A DNA stretch of 24,799 nt from a virus, in the IMG/VR virus record IMGVR_UViG_3300047331_000026, positions 1 through 24,799 of that record. One strand, written 5' to 3'. Both the position numbers and the translations under genes were made by a program. A model generated the notes under the pieces. That model did no database searches. It worked only from the letters and a program-made list of their open reading frames with translations, and was not told the origin of the DNA. Below are positions 8,411-15,491 of the stretch, one piece after another. Each line of letters opens with the position of its first letter. Position 1 is the first letter of the stretch.

Positions 8411-8790
8411 CGCAGCGCCTCCCGCAAGGCCTCAGCGGTGGCCGCGCCGATCTCCGCCGCCGCGTCCGAAGCCGCGGCAATCCCGGCCGGCGCCAGGAAG
8501 GGCCTTGGCGGCACCTCGCGGGTTCCCGCTTCCTGAAACACCGCCGCCGGATCGGTCGAGCCCACAACAATGGAGTCGGCCGACACCTCGTGTCCGATGC
8601 TGCCATGCAGGACGCCGGTCTCCTGCCAGGGTGCCGCGTGATCGTCTCCAGGACGACGGGACAAGGCGTCCACCACTGCCGATTCGATCCGCTGGCCGAT
8701 CGCCTCGCTGGCAGCGCGGCGTGCGGCCGCGAGGTCCAGGGCCTGCAGCGATCGCTCCAGGCCACGCACACGCTCCAGCAACTGCTTCAA
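8407..8790 (-). CDS. Tail-completion/minor tail protein, HK97 gp10-like
   Basis: 127 residues from TTG 8790. This start is preferred over TTG 8805 because GGAGG lies 7 nt before 8790, while a start at 8805 would put that sequence inside the gene. The TTG overlaps the stop of the chaperone frameshift product (TTGA), so translation may be coupled. The N-terminal 40 residues are helical (LLERVRGLERSLQALDLAAARRA). Then come HGSIGHEVSADSIVVGSTDPAAVFQEAGTREVPPRPFL, whose [HQ]-E-[FA]-G-T-x-x-x-P-[PA]-R-P-F core is typical of HK97 gp10/phage virion morphogenesis proteins. Those proteins help complete and join the tail. Confidence 0.75.
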   Translation of the reverse strand: MKQLLERVRGLERSLQALDLAAARRAASEAIGQRIESAVVDALSRRPGDDHAAPWQETGVLHGSIGHEVSADSIVVGSTDPAAVFQEAGTREVPPRPFLAPAGIAAASDAAAEIGAATAEALREALR

Positions 8791-9310
8791 CGCTCCTCCT
8801 CCCAACGCAGGTGCAACCAGTCGAAGCTGCCGCCCTGCAACGTTCCCAGGATCACCACGTAAGCCAGCCGCTCATCCGGCGGCAGCGAGAAGGCAACGTC
8901 GAACGGCACCCCGTTCTTGACCAAATAGAGACAGTCGATCAGATCGGGGTGCCGGCTCAGTTTCCCGCGGATGCCACCATCGCCTGGTGATCCGCCGTTT
9001 CACGCGCGCCAAGCGCCGCTGCCGCCGCTGCGATCCCGCTATCACCCAGCCGTGCGACCAGCGCCTCGATCTGCTGCTCATTGCCTGGCACTGGCACCGG
9101 AACGTCGTCAATCGCCAGCACGGAGCACGCCAGCAGCGCCATGCCCAGCCAGGGTTCGTTCTGGGACAGCACCGGGCCAGCCGCCTTGAACAGTCGCAGC
9201 TTGTCCAGTGCGTTCATCCGCCGCAGGCTGAGCCGGCGCCCCTGCGCATCCGTCACGACGCTCGGTTGACCGGCACCTGCTACGATCTGGGCGGTCGGTC
9301 CACCGCTCAT
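8787..9310 (-). CDS. Tail assembly chaperone, long form by -1 frameshift (gpG-T type)
   Basis: Ribosomes reading the chaperone can slip at GGGAAAC (8966-8960) into the -1 frame. The next codon is then CTG at 8960-8958, and the frame stays open for 57 codons to TGA 8789-8787, giving 174 residues in place of 117. The extension begins LSRHPDLIDCLYLVKNGVPF, continues with AFSLPPDERLAYVVIL and ends LHLRWEEER. It is protein-like, with the balanced charge and aromatic content expected of the T domain of G-T chaperones. It ends exactly where the next gene starts (TTGA overlap). Lambda G/GT, Mu and P2 E/E' all make such pairs (established). The event itself is predicted, not observed. Confidence 0.78.
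8957..9310 (-). CDS. Tail assembly chaperone, short form (gpG-like)
   Basis: 117 residues from ATG 9310, overlapping the tube gene stop as ATGA. The sequence carries RRLSLRRMNALDKLRLFKAAG (about 25-45), then helical Leu/Ala-rich segments and VARLGDSGIAAAAAALG. This helical makeup, small size and position between tube and tape measure are those of Phage_TAC proteins, which hold the tape measure soluble and recruit tube subunits. It ends in GGA AAC TGA, at a slippery heptamer, so a longer form is likely also made. Chaperone identity is from position, frameshift and composition rather than strong sequence recall. Confidence 0.78.
   Translation of the reverse strand: MSGGPTAQIVAGAGQPSVVTDAQGRRLSLRRMNALDKLRLFKAAGPVLSQNEPWLGMALLACSVLAIDDVPVPVPGNEQQIEALVARLGDSGIAAAAAALGARETADHQAMVASAGN
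8960..8966 (-). promoter_or_regulatory. Programmed -1 ribosomal frameshift site (slippery heptamer)
   Basis: On the minus strand the sequence is G GGA AAC in register with the reading frame (GCG GGA AAC TGA), the classic X XXY YYZ pattern, directly followed by the zero-frame stop. Slippage keeps good pairing of both tRNAs. A GC-rich segment follows (GAGCCGGCACCCC), but I cannot confirm a pseudoknot or hairpin by eye. Confidence 0.75.
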
Positions 9311-9735
9311 ACGCGCTGCCGCTGCGAAGCAAAGAACTCAAGCTTCTGTTTGACGCTGGAATCACCTTTCCACTGGCCAGAACTCGCCAGCTTGAAGACC
9401 ACCGTGTCATACTGGTAGGTTGATGTCGATCCGTCCGTCTCGGTGACGTATTGATACACCGTGCCGAACGGCACCCCGTCGCCGTTGTAGTACGAAAGTT
9501 CGGCAGCAGCAATAAAGTCGTCGGCGGCCGACGTGCCGCGCTCCAGCTCGAACGTGCCTTCCCAGCCGCGAGGCAACTCGGCGGCAATCTGCGTGCCGTC
9601 CAGCTTGTCGACGCGGATGGAATGCGTGATCTGCTTGCTCTCGAAGCCTGTAACATAGGACAGGTCGACCCGGCCGGCCGGCCCCATCAGCACCAGCTGA
9701 CAGTCGCGGCCGATATTGAAATTGTTGATCGGCAT
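9307..9735 (-). CDS. Tail tube protein
   Basis: 142 residues from ATG 9735, with AAGGAAA about 7 nt upstream. The protein is beta-rich throughout, opening MPINNFNIGRDCQLVL, with GRVDLSYVTGFESKQI, then AELPRGWEGTFELERGTSAADDFIAAAELSYYNG in the middle and a beta-strand C-terminus (YQYDTVVFKLASSGQWKGDSSVKQKLEFFASQR). This matches the tail tube fold of contractile and siphovirus tails: a single beta-barrel hexamer stacked to form the DNA channel. It follows the sheath gene after 13 nt, the standard order, and the chaperone gene overlaps its stop. Confidence 0.85.
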   Translation of the reverse strand: MPINNFNIGRDCQLVLMGPAGRVDLSYVTGFESKQITHSIRVDKLDGTQIAAELPRGWEGTFELERGTSAADDFIAAAELSYYNGDGVPFGTVYQYVTETDGSTSTYQYDTVVFKLASSGQWKGDSSVKQKLEFFASQRQRV

Positions 9736-9748
9736 CTATGATTTTCCT

Positions 9749-11326
9749 TCAGCTCGACTGACCGCTCGGCAGCGTCTGGCGGCTCACCTCGACCGTCTGG
9801 CCGCCCTCGATATTAACGATGAACTTCTCGTTGATGGCCTGGTAGTTCACCTGCGCATCAGACTGCACATAGCCCAGCTGCGTCCGGCTGGATGGATTGT
9901 TGGAGGTGTCACAAACCACGCTGAACGGCAGCGATCCGTCGGTCGAGCCAAGCATTCCCTGCGACAGCATTTTCTGGAAGAAGCTCAACTGCGTCGAACG
10001 GATGTTCTGGAACAGCTGTGCGTTGATGACCTGGCCAACGTACTGGCCCATGCCGGAAGCCAGCGTCGCCGCGATGTAGTTCGTCAGCCGGGTATAGTTG
10101 TCTCCATTGATAGCGGTGTTTGTGCTGGAGTTGTGGCCGCCCCGAACGCCCCAGTAAGCACCCCCAGGCTGCGGGTTCGCAATCACGTCAATGCCCGCGC
10201 TCAACAACGCCGACAGGTCGGCCGAGGCATAGGTGGTCGCCTGCCCGGAACCCGGCGTGCCAGACTTCTGGCTGCCAACAATGGCATAAAGCTGCTTGTT
10301 GAGGCTCGATTGCTCCGGCGAGAGATTAGCCAGCCGGCCCGCAACGAAGCCCTGCGGTGAGACAAGGCGCACGGTGCCGTTCACCTGGTCGGACCACCAC
10401 AGCCAGTCCCCGAACATCAGCTTGGCCGCATAGCTATCAAGCCCTGCGGACTGCACCACCGCCACGGCATTCTGGATGTTGTCCCCGGCGGGCCCGGTCA
10501 GGATCATGTAGACGCCTTCGGAAAGGCCGAAATCGGCTTGCACGCTCCACTGCGTCGGGTCATCCGCGTCTGCCAGCAGGCCCAGGCTGCAGCCCTGACC
10601 GCGCAGCGCATACATCCCGGTCCGCGGCAACGTGTCGGAACCCACCAGCATCATGGCCGTTAGGTTCGTCGCGCCATCGGTGCCGTTCGCAAACGTGTAG
10701 CTGGCGATCACCGGCGAGCCTGCGACCGAATTGCCGGATCCAACCTGCGCGGTGACTAGCTGCGATGGTCCGCGCTGCAGGCTGATGCCGTTGTTGACCG
10801 CGTTCGCAACGTTCTGCCAAAGCTGCGCGCCGGTGCCGGCGATGTTGTCGAACAGCTCCGGCTGCAGCCCCGGCAGCGTGAGCGTCAGCCGCCAGGTGTT
10901 GGCCGCCGAACCAATCCCCACGCTGGCGCTGAGCGAGTTGCCCAGGCTGCCCGTATACGCCGCCGTCAACAGCAGCGCGTAATCCGTGGCGGAGGAACTC
11001 TGCACCAGGCTTTGCGCCGCCGTATCCGTGCCGTCCGTCACGCGCACGCACCGGAAGTTCTGGGCGCCCTGCTGAACGGCGGTCGCGACCTGGGTACCCA
11101 TGTCGAATTTACGCGCCATCAGCGGCCCGAATTGGCTGGCATAGTCGGCCATCGTCGCCGCGATGACCGGCTGGCCGATCGGCCCCCAGGACGCGCTGCC
11201 GACGATGCCGGTGATGTCGGTCGGCACGCCATTCAGGACCAGGTTCTGTGGCGGCACGATCTGCACATACAGATCCGGCACCACCAGCGCGGTGGTGTTC
11301 ACGCTGCCTTGCTGAACAATCGGCAT
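9749..11326 (-). CDS. Tail sheath protein
   Basis: 525 residues from ATG 11326, with GGAGGT 5 nt upstream; a TTG one codon earlier is not preferred. The start overlaps the stop of the 62-residue gene by one base. Sheath features are visible: VNTTALVVPDLYVQIVPPQN near the start, DITGIVGSASWGPIGQPV (about 37-54), the AQNFRCVRVTDGTD element (about 88-101), and in the C-terminal third GGAYWGVRGGHNSSTN, NYTRLTNYIAATLASGMGQYVGQ and a closing beta strand (EKFIVNIEGGQTVEVSRQTLPSG). Sheath subunits wrap the tube and contract to drive it through the envelope. This gene marks the particle as myovirus-type. Confidence 0.95.
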   Translation of the reverse strand: MPIVQQGSVNTTALVVPDLYVQIVPPQNLVLNGVPTDITGIVGSASWGPIGQPVIAATMADYASQFGPLMARKFDMGTQVATAVQQGAQNFRCVRVTDGTDTAAQSLVQSSSATDYALLLTAAYTGSLGNSLSASVGIGSAANTWRLTLTLPGLQPELFDNIAGTGAQLWQNVANAVNNGISLQRGPSQLVTAQVGSGNSVAGSPVIASYTFANGTDGATNLTAMMLVGSDTLPRTGMYALRGQGCSLGLLADADDPTQWSVQADFGLSEGVYMILTGPAGDNIQNAVAVVQSAGLDSYAAKLMFGDWLWWSDQVNGTVRLVSPQGFVAGRLANLSPEQSSLNKQLYAIVGSQKSGTPGSGQATTYASADLSALLSAGIDVIANPQPGGAYWGVRGGHNSSTNTAINGDNYTRLTNYIAATLASGMGQYVGQVINAQLFQNIRSTQLSFFQKMLSQGMLGSTDGSLPFSVVCDTSNNPSSRTQLGYVQSDAQVNYQAINEKFIVNIEGGQTVEVSRQTLPSGQSS

Positions 11327-11514
11327 CAATGACCTCCCTGCTTGGCCGAGGCCGGCGCCGGCGATTGCGGCCTGGCCGCACTCGGCCCGAGCACGCGCAC
11401 GACATTCAGCGCATGCTCGCCGGCCAGAATGGCTCGTATCTTGGCCGGGTCCGTGACCACGGCGCCGCGGGCGAAGCCGCCGAACGGCCTCACCACAACC
11501 AGTTGCGTATCCAT
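11326..11514 (-). CDS. Small protein preceding the sheath, unknown function
   Basis: 62 residues from ATG 11514. The N-terminal 40 residues look folded (QLVVVRPFGGFARGAVVTDPAKIRAILAGEHALNVVRV, split by a strand-turn-strand with a short helix), and the tail is Pro/Ala/Ser-rich. Mu-like phages carry a short protein (DUF2635, about 60 residues, 'VxVxPxxG' opening) in the same place just before the sheath; this one has the matching V-V-R-P-F-G-G start, so it may be an analogue. I do not recognise a function. It overlaps the sheath start, so it is probably co-translated. Confidence 0.6.
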   Translation of the reverse strand: MDTQLVVVRPFGGFARGAVVTDPAKIRAILAGEHALNVVRVLGPSAARPQSPAPASAKQGGH

Positions 11515-11527
11515 CGTTGCTCCCGTC

Positions 11528-12343
11528 TCAGCCGAGGTAGGTGGTGACAGCGTCCAGAGTGCCGGCGCCGATCAACATCGCGGGCTGGTACTCGGTCGTG
11601 GTCGTTGCGTATTCAATGGAATAGATCAGGTCACGTCGGTACAGGCTGGCGTCTTCGGACCGGTCGCTGGTCTCGCCATTGCGGAAGATCATCCTGGCGG
11701 CGGAGCCATCCGGTAGGTCGAGAAAGGCAATTTGCGCCAGATAAACGTCGATCGCCGCTGCCACGGTATCGCGCGTCAGATAATCGGGGCACCAGCAGGT
11801 GATACGAAAATTCTGCAGCTGGCGCCGCACCTCACGGGTCGCCACGCTGCCCGCCACTACCCGGCCAATCAGCCGCGTTGCCGCCTGGATGGTCAAGCTC
11901 GTGCCGCTGTAGTTCACCGCGTAGTCGACGCGGGCCAGCATCGCAACATTCGCGGCGACCATGCTGTCGTTGTCACCGGCCTGGACGGTGTAGACGTAAC
12001 TGTTGCCGTTGATGATGACGCCGGCGAGCTGGCCCACCTGTGGCGTACCGGAAAACGTCACTGTCTGGCCGGCCACGCTCGCGATGAGGGTTGGTGCCTG
12101 TCCCGGCGGCAGCTGCCAGACATAGGGGAACCGCGTCGTGTCGCGGGCCGAGCCGCTCACCGGCAGCACGGTGACGTTCACCGCCCCGCTCGCCAGATCA
12201 GCATTCAAAGTCGCCGGCAGCGGCCAGCCGCGGTAGATACGACAGTCCGCATTGCAGACGCTCGGCGCCGTCGTGCCGTTGGGGTACACGGCCGCAAGCA
12301 CAAGGCCGACCAGCGCCGCTTCGACATCCGATTGATCCGCCAT
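11528..12343 (-). CDS. Phage structural protein, probable tail completion/terminator
   Basis: 271 residues from ATG 12343, overlapping the previous stop by one base. The N-terminus (DQSDVEAALVGLVLAAVYPNG) and C-terminus (TRDTVAAAIDVYLAQIAFLDLPDG, then ASLYRRDLIYSIEYATTTTEY) resemble tail terminator-type proteins, which begin with a helix that 'counts' minor termini and end with beta strands. The middle (about 75-165) is an extra beta-rich insertion with Val/Thr/Gly repeats. Position just before the small gene and sheath also fits a neck or tail-end protein. Exact family is not recognised. Confidence 0.55.
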   Translation of the reverse strand: MADQSDVEAALVGLVLAAVYPNGTTAPSVCNADCRIYRGWPLPATLNADLASGAVNVTVLPVSGSARDTTRFPYVWQLPPGQAPTLIASVAGQTVTFSGTPQVGQLAGVIINGNSYVYTVQAGDNDSMVAANVAMLARVDYAVNYSGTSLTIQAATRLIGRVVAGSVATREVRRQLQNFRITCWCPDYLTRDTVAAAIDVYLAQIAFLDLPDGSAARMIFRNGETSDRSEDASLYRRDLIYSIEYATTTTEYQPAMLIGAGTLDAVTTYLG

Positions 12344-13020
12344 CAGGGCAACGCCTGGTGCACGGCCAGACGCCAGCCAAGCTCGGTCAGTTCGGCCGCC
12401 ACCACAACGCCCCGCCGGCCCAGATCATCCAGCATGAGGTCGCCGGGCATCAGCTCCACACCCTGCACGGCGGGCAGCAGCACCACCCACTCGGTAACAC
12501 CGCCATCCGCCGGCAACCGTCCAAGCGTATGCACCGCGCCCTGCGCCCCGATCACGCTTGCTGGCCAGTCTTGCAGCAAGCGCTGCGACTCCGCCGGCTC
12601 AACGCCGCTATAGGGTGCGGCGCCGACCGTGCGCGTCGTCACCGGGCGCGCGAATGACACAACCCGGTCCGCCCGCACGCACAGTGCCGGCATCAGCCGG
12701 GGCTGCGACGCAATGAACCAGACCTCGTTGTTCTGCAGCAGATAATCGCCGGGCAGCGTATAGGCCATGTCGAACAGTCCATACCACACGGCGTCGCCAT
12801 AGCCGGGCGGGCGCTTGAACTGCGCGTCGGCACCGGTGAAGGCGGCATGCAGACGCACCAGCCGGTTGCTCGCCGACAGCGGCGCCACCGGCCCCGCCGG
12901 ACGATAGACATCGGTCGTCAGGCCCATCGCATGGGCCGCGATCCCCAGGCCGCGGGACATCAGGTCCTGGCGCTGCCAACCCGGATCGGTCAGATCAGTG
13001 GTGGGCGGCAGAGGTCGCAT
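12343..13020 (-). CDS. Conserved phage head/neck protein of unknown function
   Basis: 225 residues from ATG 13020, one base after the preceding gene. The N-terminal region includes MSRGLGIAAHAMGLTTDVYRPAG and SNRLVRLHAAFTGADAQFKRPPGYGDAVWYGLFDMAY. The middle has GDYLLQNNEVWFIASQPRLMPALCVRADRVVSFARP, and the C-terminal part is beta-rich. The arrangement (P-x-x-Y-G-x-x-x-W-Y-G followed by a G-D-Y-L element) looks like a beta-barrel head-closure or neck protein. I do not recognise a characterised family. Its place between capsid and tail genes suggests head completion; that is inference. Confidence 0.5.
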   Translation of the reverse strand: MRPLPPTTDLTDPGWQRQDLMSRGLGIAAHAMGLTTDVYRPAGPVAPLSASNRLVRLHAAFTGADAQFKRPPGYGDAVWYGLFDMAYTLPGDYLLQNNEVWFIASQPRLMPALCVRADRVVSFARPVTTRTVGAAPYSGVEPAESQRLLQDWPASVIGAQGAVHTLGRLPADGGVTEWVVLLPAVQGVELMPGDLMLDDLGRRGVVVAAELTELGWRLAVHQALP

Positions 13021-13401
13021 TCATACCACCAGCGTCACGGTGCCGTCGGACAAGGCGGGCCCCGGGGGCAGCCCCAGGAAGCCGCACAGCCGAAGCCGCC
13101 AGCTGTCGAGCAGCCGCAGACGGTCGGCCACCTCGTTGGCGTTGTGCTGCCAGACCGAAGCCTGGTCAGTATCCAGGTTGCCGCTGGCCGTCGGCACCGC
13201 CGTCTCCAGCGTATTCAGCGTCGCCAGGTAATTGCGAATGACAACGAGCTCGGCGCAGGACAGATTGTTCAGGCGATACTCCATCAGCCCATAGACCTGG
13301 AAAAACCGCCAGCCCTGAAAACCGGCGGCTCCGGCCCCATAGGCCGGATAGCCGCAGAATCGCCTTGCGTCGGTCTTCTCGGCATCCGTCAGTGGTACCA
13401 T
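13021..13401 (-). CDS. Putative head-tail connector protein
   Basis: 126 residues from ATG 13401, overlapping the previous stop by one base. The protein is mainly helical: MVPLTDAEKTDARRFCGYPAYG, then QGWRFFQVYGLMEYRLNNLSCAELVVIRNYLATLNTLE, and a C-terminal VADRLRLLDSWRLRLCGFLGL. An all-helical protein of this size, after the capsid genes and before tail-completion genes, fits the adaptor (gp6/gp15-like) that sits under the portal. No known adaptor motif is certain, so the role rests on position and helical content. Confidence 0.5.
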   Translation of the reverse strand: MVPLTDAEKTDARRFCGYPAYGAGAAGFQGWRFFQVYGLMEYRLNNLSCAELVVIRNYLATLNTLETAVPTASGNLDTDQASVWQHNANEVADRLRLLDSWRLRLCGFLGLPPGPALSDGTVTLVV

Positions 13402-13709
13402 CAGATGACCGATCCATCGCCGAGCGTGAAATAGACGCTACCGCTGCCGCTCGCCAACGCGGCCGCCGCGTGGGTCAGATAGGCGTTCGCGGCCAGCAGA
13501 ACCCGGCTGTTCGGCAGTACCGGCAGGCTTGCCGACGTCGCCGTCACCTGATTGCCGGTGCCAAACGCGACAAACGCAACGGCATTCGCCGCGTTGGTCA
13601 CCAGTACCGTCTCGCCGCCGCCAACCATCGCCACCGACGACGAGGTCGTGCCGGCGGACACACTCACAGTGCCCGCCGCCCGGAACGGCTGGTTGGATCC
13701 GATCGACAT
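13401..13709 (-). CDS. Small beta-rich capsid-associated protein, possible decoration protein
   Basis: 102 residues from ATG 13709. It is Ala/Ser/Val/Thr-rich with alternating strands: AGTVSVSAGTTSSSVAMVGGG, ETVLVTNAANAVAFVAFGTG, SLPVLPNSRVLLAANAYLTH and SGSVYFTLGDGSVI. It lies 15 nt after the major capsid gene, the usual place for a capsid cement protein, and the size suits one. It could also be a small fibre or head spike. I do not recognise a named family; the alternating strand pattern suggests a compact beta sandwich. Confidence 0.5.
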   Translation of the reverse strand: MSIGSNQPFRAAGTVSVSAGTTSSSVAMVGGGETVLVTNAANAVAFVAFGTGNQVTATSASLPVLPNSRVLLAANAYLTHAAAALASGSGSVYFTLGDGSVI

Positions 13710-13724
13710 CGCGCGACCCCCGCC

Positions 13725-15047
13725 TCAGCCGATATGCTCGATCATCACCGCGCGCTTGTAGGCAGCATTGCTCGCGGTGGGAATCGTGGTGCTGTTGGTG
13801 GTGGTGTCCGTCGGCGCGCAGAAGCCGCCGATCCAGTACCAGGACTGCGCGATGATCTGCTGCAGCCGGTCGAGCGGCTCGCGGGTCACCATCGCCACGC
13901 CATCAACGATGGAGATGATCGAGTCCTTCGGGGCCACGTCGTCTGCCGCCATGCCGGCGAAATCACCCTCGATCAACGCACCCTGGCCGCACACGATCGG
14001 CCGGCGGACCAGCAGCCCGGCCAGGGTGGGATGCGACTGCACGAACGACTCCGTTGTCGTGACGAAGCGCAGGCCCAGGAAATCGTTCACCATGCCGCGC
14101 CGGAACACCTGGTTCGCCGATGTCGCCCCCTGGAACAACTGCCGGAAGTCGGGGTCGGTGAACAACTGGCGCGCCGATACCGGGTCGAGATAGCAATTGT
14201 AGACGCCGTCGATCTCCGGCACGGCGTTGGCGCGCAGCGCGGCGACGGCATCCAGCAAGTTCGACATCGTCAGCGTGTCGGTGGCCTGCAGATCGGCGGT
14301 GTTGCTCCGATCGGACGGCCGGACGATCACCGAAGCGGTCGCGGCCTGCACCGTGTTGCCGGCCGTGCCATCGGCCACCGAAACGCTGCTCGACAGCGTC
14401 AGCGTGCCGGAAATACCGTTTGGCGCAGTGGACACATTCGTCGCGGACGGCATCGCGCCGATCACGTCATACGTGTCGCTGCCGATTGTCACAGTCAGCG
14501 GCGCGCTCGCGCTCACCGTCGTCGGAACCCCATAGACAAAGGTCGAGGTAAAGCCGCGGATATCGTCCACCTGGACCGCGGTGCCGGCGGCAGTCAGCGT
14601 CGTGGTGACCCGCGTATTGCCGCCGAAATAGGCGCCGAACAGCGCGTTGCGCGCCAGCTCATCGAGGCTGCGGGCGGCCTGCTCGCCGTTGACATAGGCG
14701 TTCTGGAGGAACTGGCTGGCGATACCCACACGGCTCGTCACCATGTTCAGGTCAGTGGTCGCCGCATAGCTGTTGATCGATAGCGTATACTGCTCCACCG
14801 CCCAGGTCGTGGAGGTCAGGCCATTGTCGAGGTTGGTGTTGGTGTCGGGCGCCATCGGCGTGGTCACGCTGGGCTTCAGCCCGGCCCGCGTCTTGGTGAG
14901 GGTCTCGCCGATCCCCACCGCGATCTCTTCGCGGTCGGCCACCGCCCGATACCCCAGGCGGGAGCGCAGCGCCTGCTCGAACTCGCGCTCCAGGAAGCCC
15001 TGCTGGATGATCGACTGCAAAGCGACCGGAAAATTCTGGATACCCAT
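13725..15047 (-). CDS. Major capsid protein (HK97 fold, P22/N4-gp56-like)
   Basis: 440 residues from ATG 15047, with GAGGA 5 nt upstream. The N-terminus (PVALQSIIQQGFLEREFEQALRSRLGYRAVADREEI) is followed by TKTRAGLKPSVTTPMAPDTN and NSYAATTDLNMVTSRVGIASQFLQNAYVNGEQAARSLDELARNALFGAY, a helix-rich spine region typical of HK97-fold coats. Residues about 155-250 are a Thr/Val/Ser-rich insertion. The C-terminal half has YNCYLDPVSARQLFTDPDFRQLF and FRRGMVNDFLGLRFVTTTE, as in P22- or N4-gp56-type coats. There is no separate prohead protease gene, which fits P22-like assembly driven by the scaffold just upstream. Confidence 0.88.
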   Translation of the reverse strand: MGIQNFPVALQSIIQQGFLEREFEQALRSRLGYRAVADREEIAVGIGETLTKTRAGLKPSVTTPMAPDTNTNLDNGLTSTTWAVEQYTLSINSYAATTDLNMVTSRVGIASQFLQNAYVNGEQAARSLDELARNALFGAYFGGNTRVTTTLTAAGTAVQVDDIRGFTSTFVYGVPTTVSASAPLTVTIGSDTYDVIGAMPSATNVSTAPNGISGTLTLSSSVSVADGTAGNTVQAATASVIVRPSDRSNTADLQATDTLTMSNLLDAVAALRANAVPEIDGVYNCYLDPVSARQLFTDPDFRQLFQGATSANQVFRRGMVNDFLGLRFVTTTESFVQSHPTLAGLLVRRPIVCGQGALIEGDFAGMAADDVAPKDSIISIVDGVAMVTREPLDRLQQIIAQSWYWIGGFCAPTDTTTNSTTIPTASNAAYKRAVMIEHIG

Positions 15048-15086
15048 CTGTGTCCTCGGTGATGCTGGTTGCGCGGGAGGCGATGA

Positions 15087-15491
15087 CTAGAAGCGGCGCC
15101 GGACGATCTCGGCGCGGGCCGCTCGCCATTCGGCCTCGGTCATGTCGGTCGCACGTTTCTGCCGCGGCGGTTGCGCCGGCGGCGGCGCGGCGCGGGAGGA
15201 GGAGGACGCGGCACCAAACAGCCACGGCTTGGCCTGCCGCAACTGCGTGATGATCTGCGCCGCACCCTCGACATCGCCGGTCTCGTTCAGCTTTACGCGC
15301 GACGTATCCACCAGCTTCAGCCCGTCCAGGTCGAGGATGCCGGCACGCACTGCCTCGGCCTTGAGTTCGGCCATGATCAACCGGTTCTCGGCGTCCCGCT
15401 GCACGGCCGTCAGTTGTTGTTCAAGCGCCTCGGCACGCAGCCGCAGATCGGCGACAATGGCCTCGGGGGATGGCGCGTCGGCATCGGACAT
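15087..15491 (-). CDS. Capsid scaffolding protein (phage GP20-like)
   Basis: 134 residues from ATG 15491, overlapping the portal stop by one base. Residues 8-55 form a probable coiled coil (EAIVADLRLRAEALEQQLTAV, then AENRLIMAELKAEAVRAGI). After it come DLDGLKLVDTSRVKLNETGDVEGAAQIITQLRQAKPWLFG, the pattern (A-x-x-[AS]-G-[IV]-x-[DN]-x-D-x-x, then a G-x-x-x-x-[IV]-x-x-L-[KR]-x-x-x-P-x-L-F) of minor structural GP20/scaffold families. The tail is Pro/Ser/Arg-rich and positively charged, as scaffolds often are where they bind coat. Place between portal and coat fits the role. Confidence 0.75.
   Translation of the reverse strand: MSDADAPSPEAIVADLRLRAEALEQQLTAVQRDAENRLIMAELKAEAVRAGILDLDGLKLVDTSRVKLNETGDVEGAAQIITQLRQAKPWLFGAASSSSRAAPPPAQPPRQKRATDMTEAEWRAARAEIVRRRF

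Noticed and set aside
13365-14783. 472-codon plus-strand open frame
   Set aside because: Antisense to the coat and adjacent genes, with Arg/His/Gly-rich composition typical of a shadow frame in high-GC DNA.
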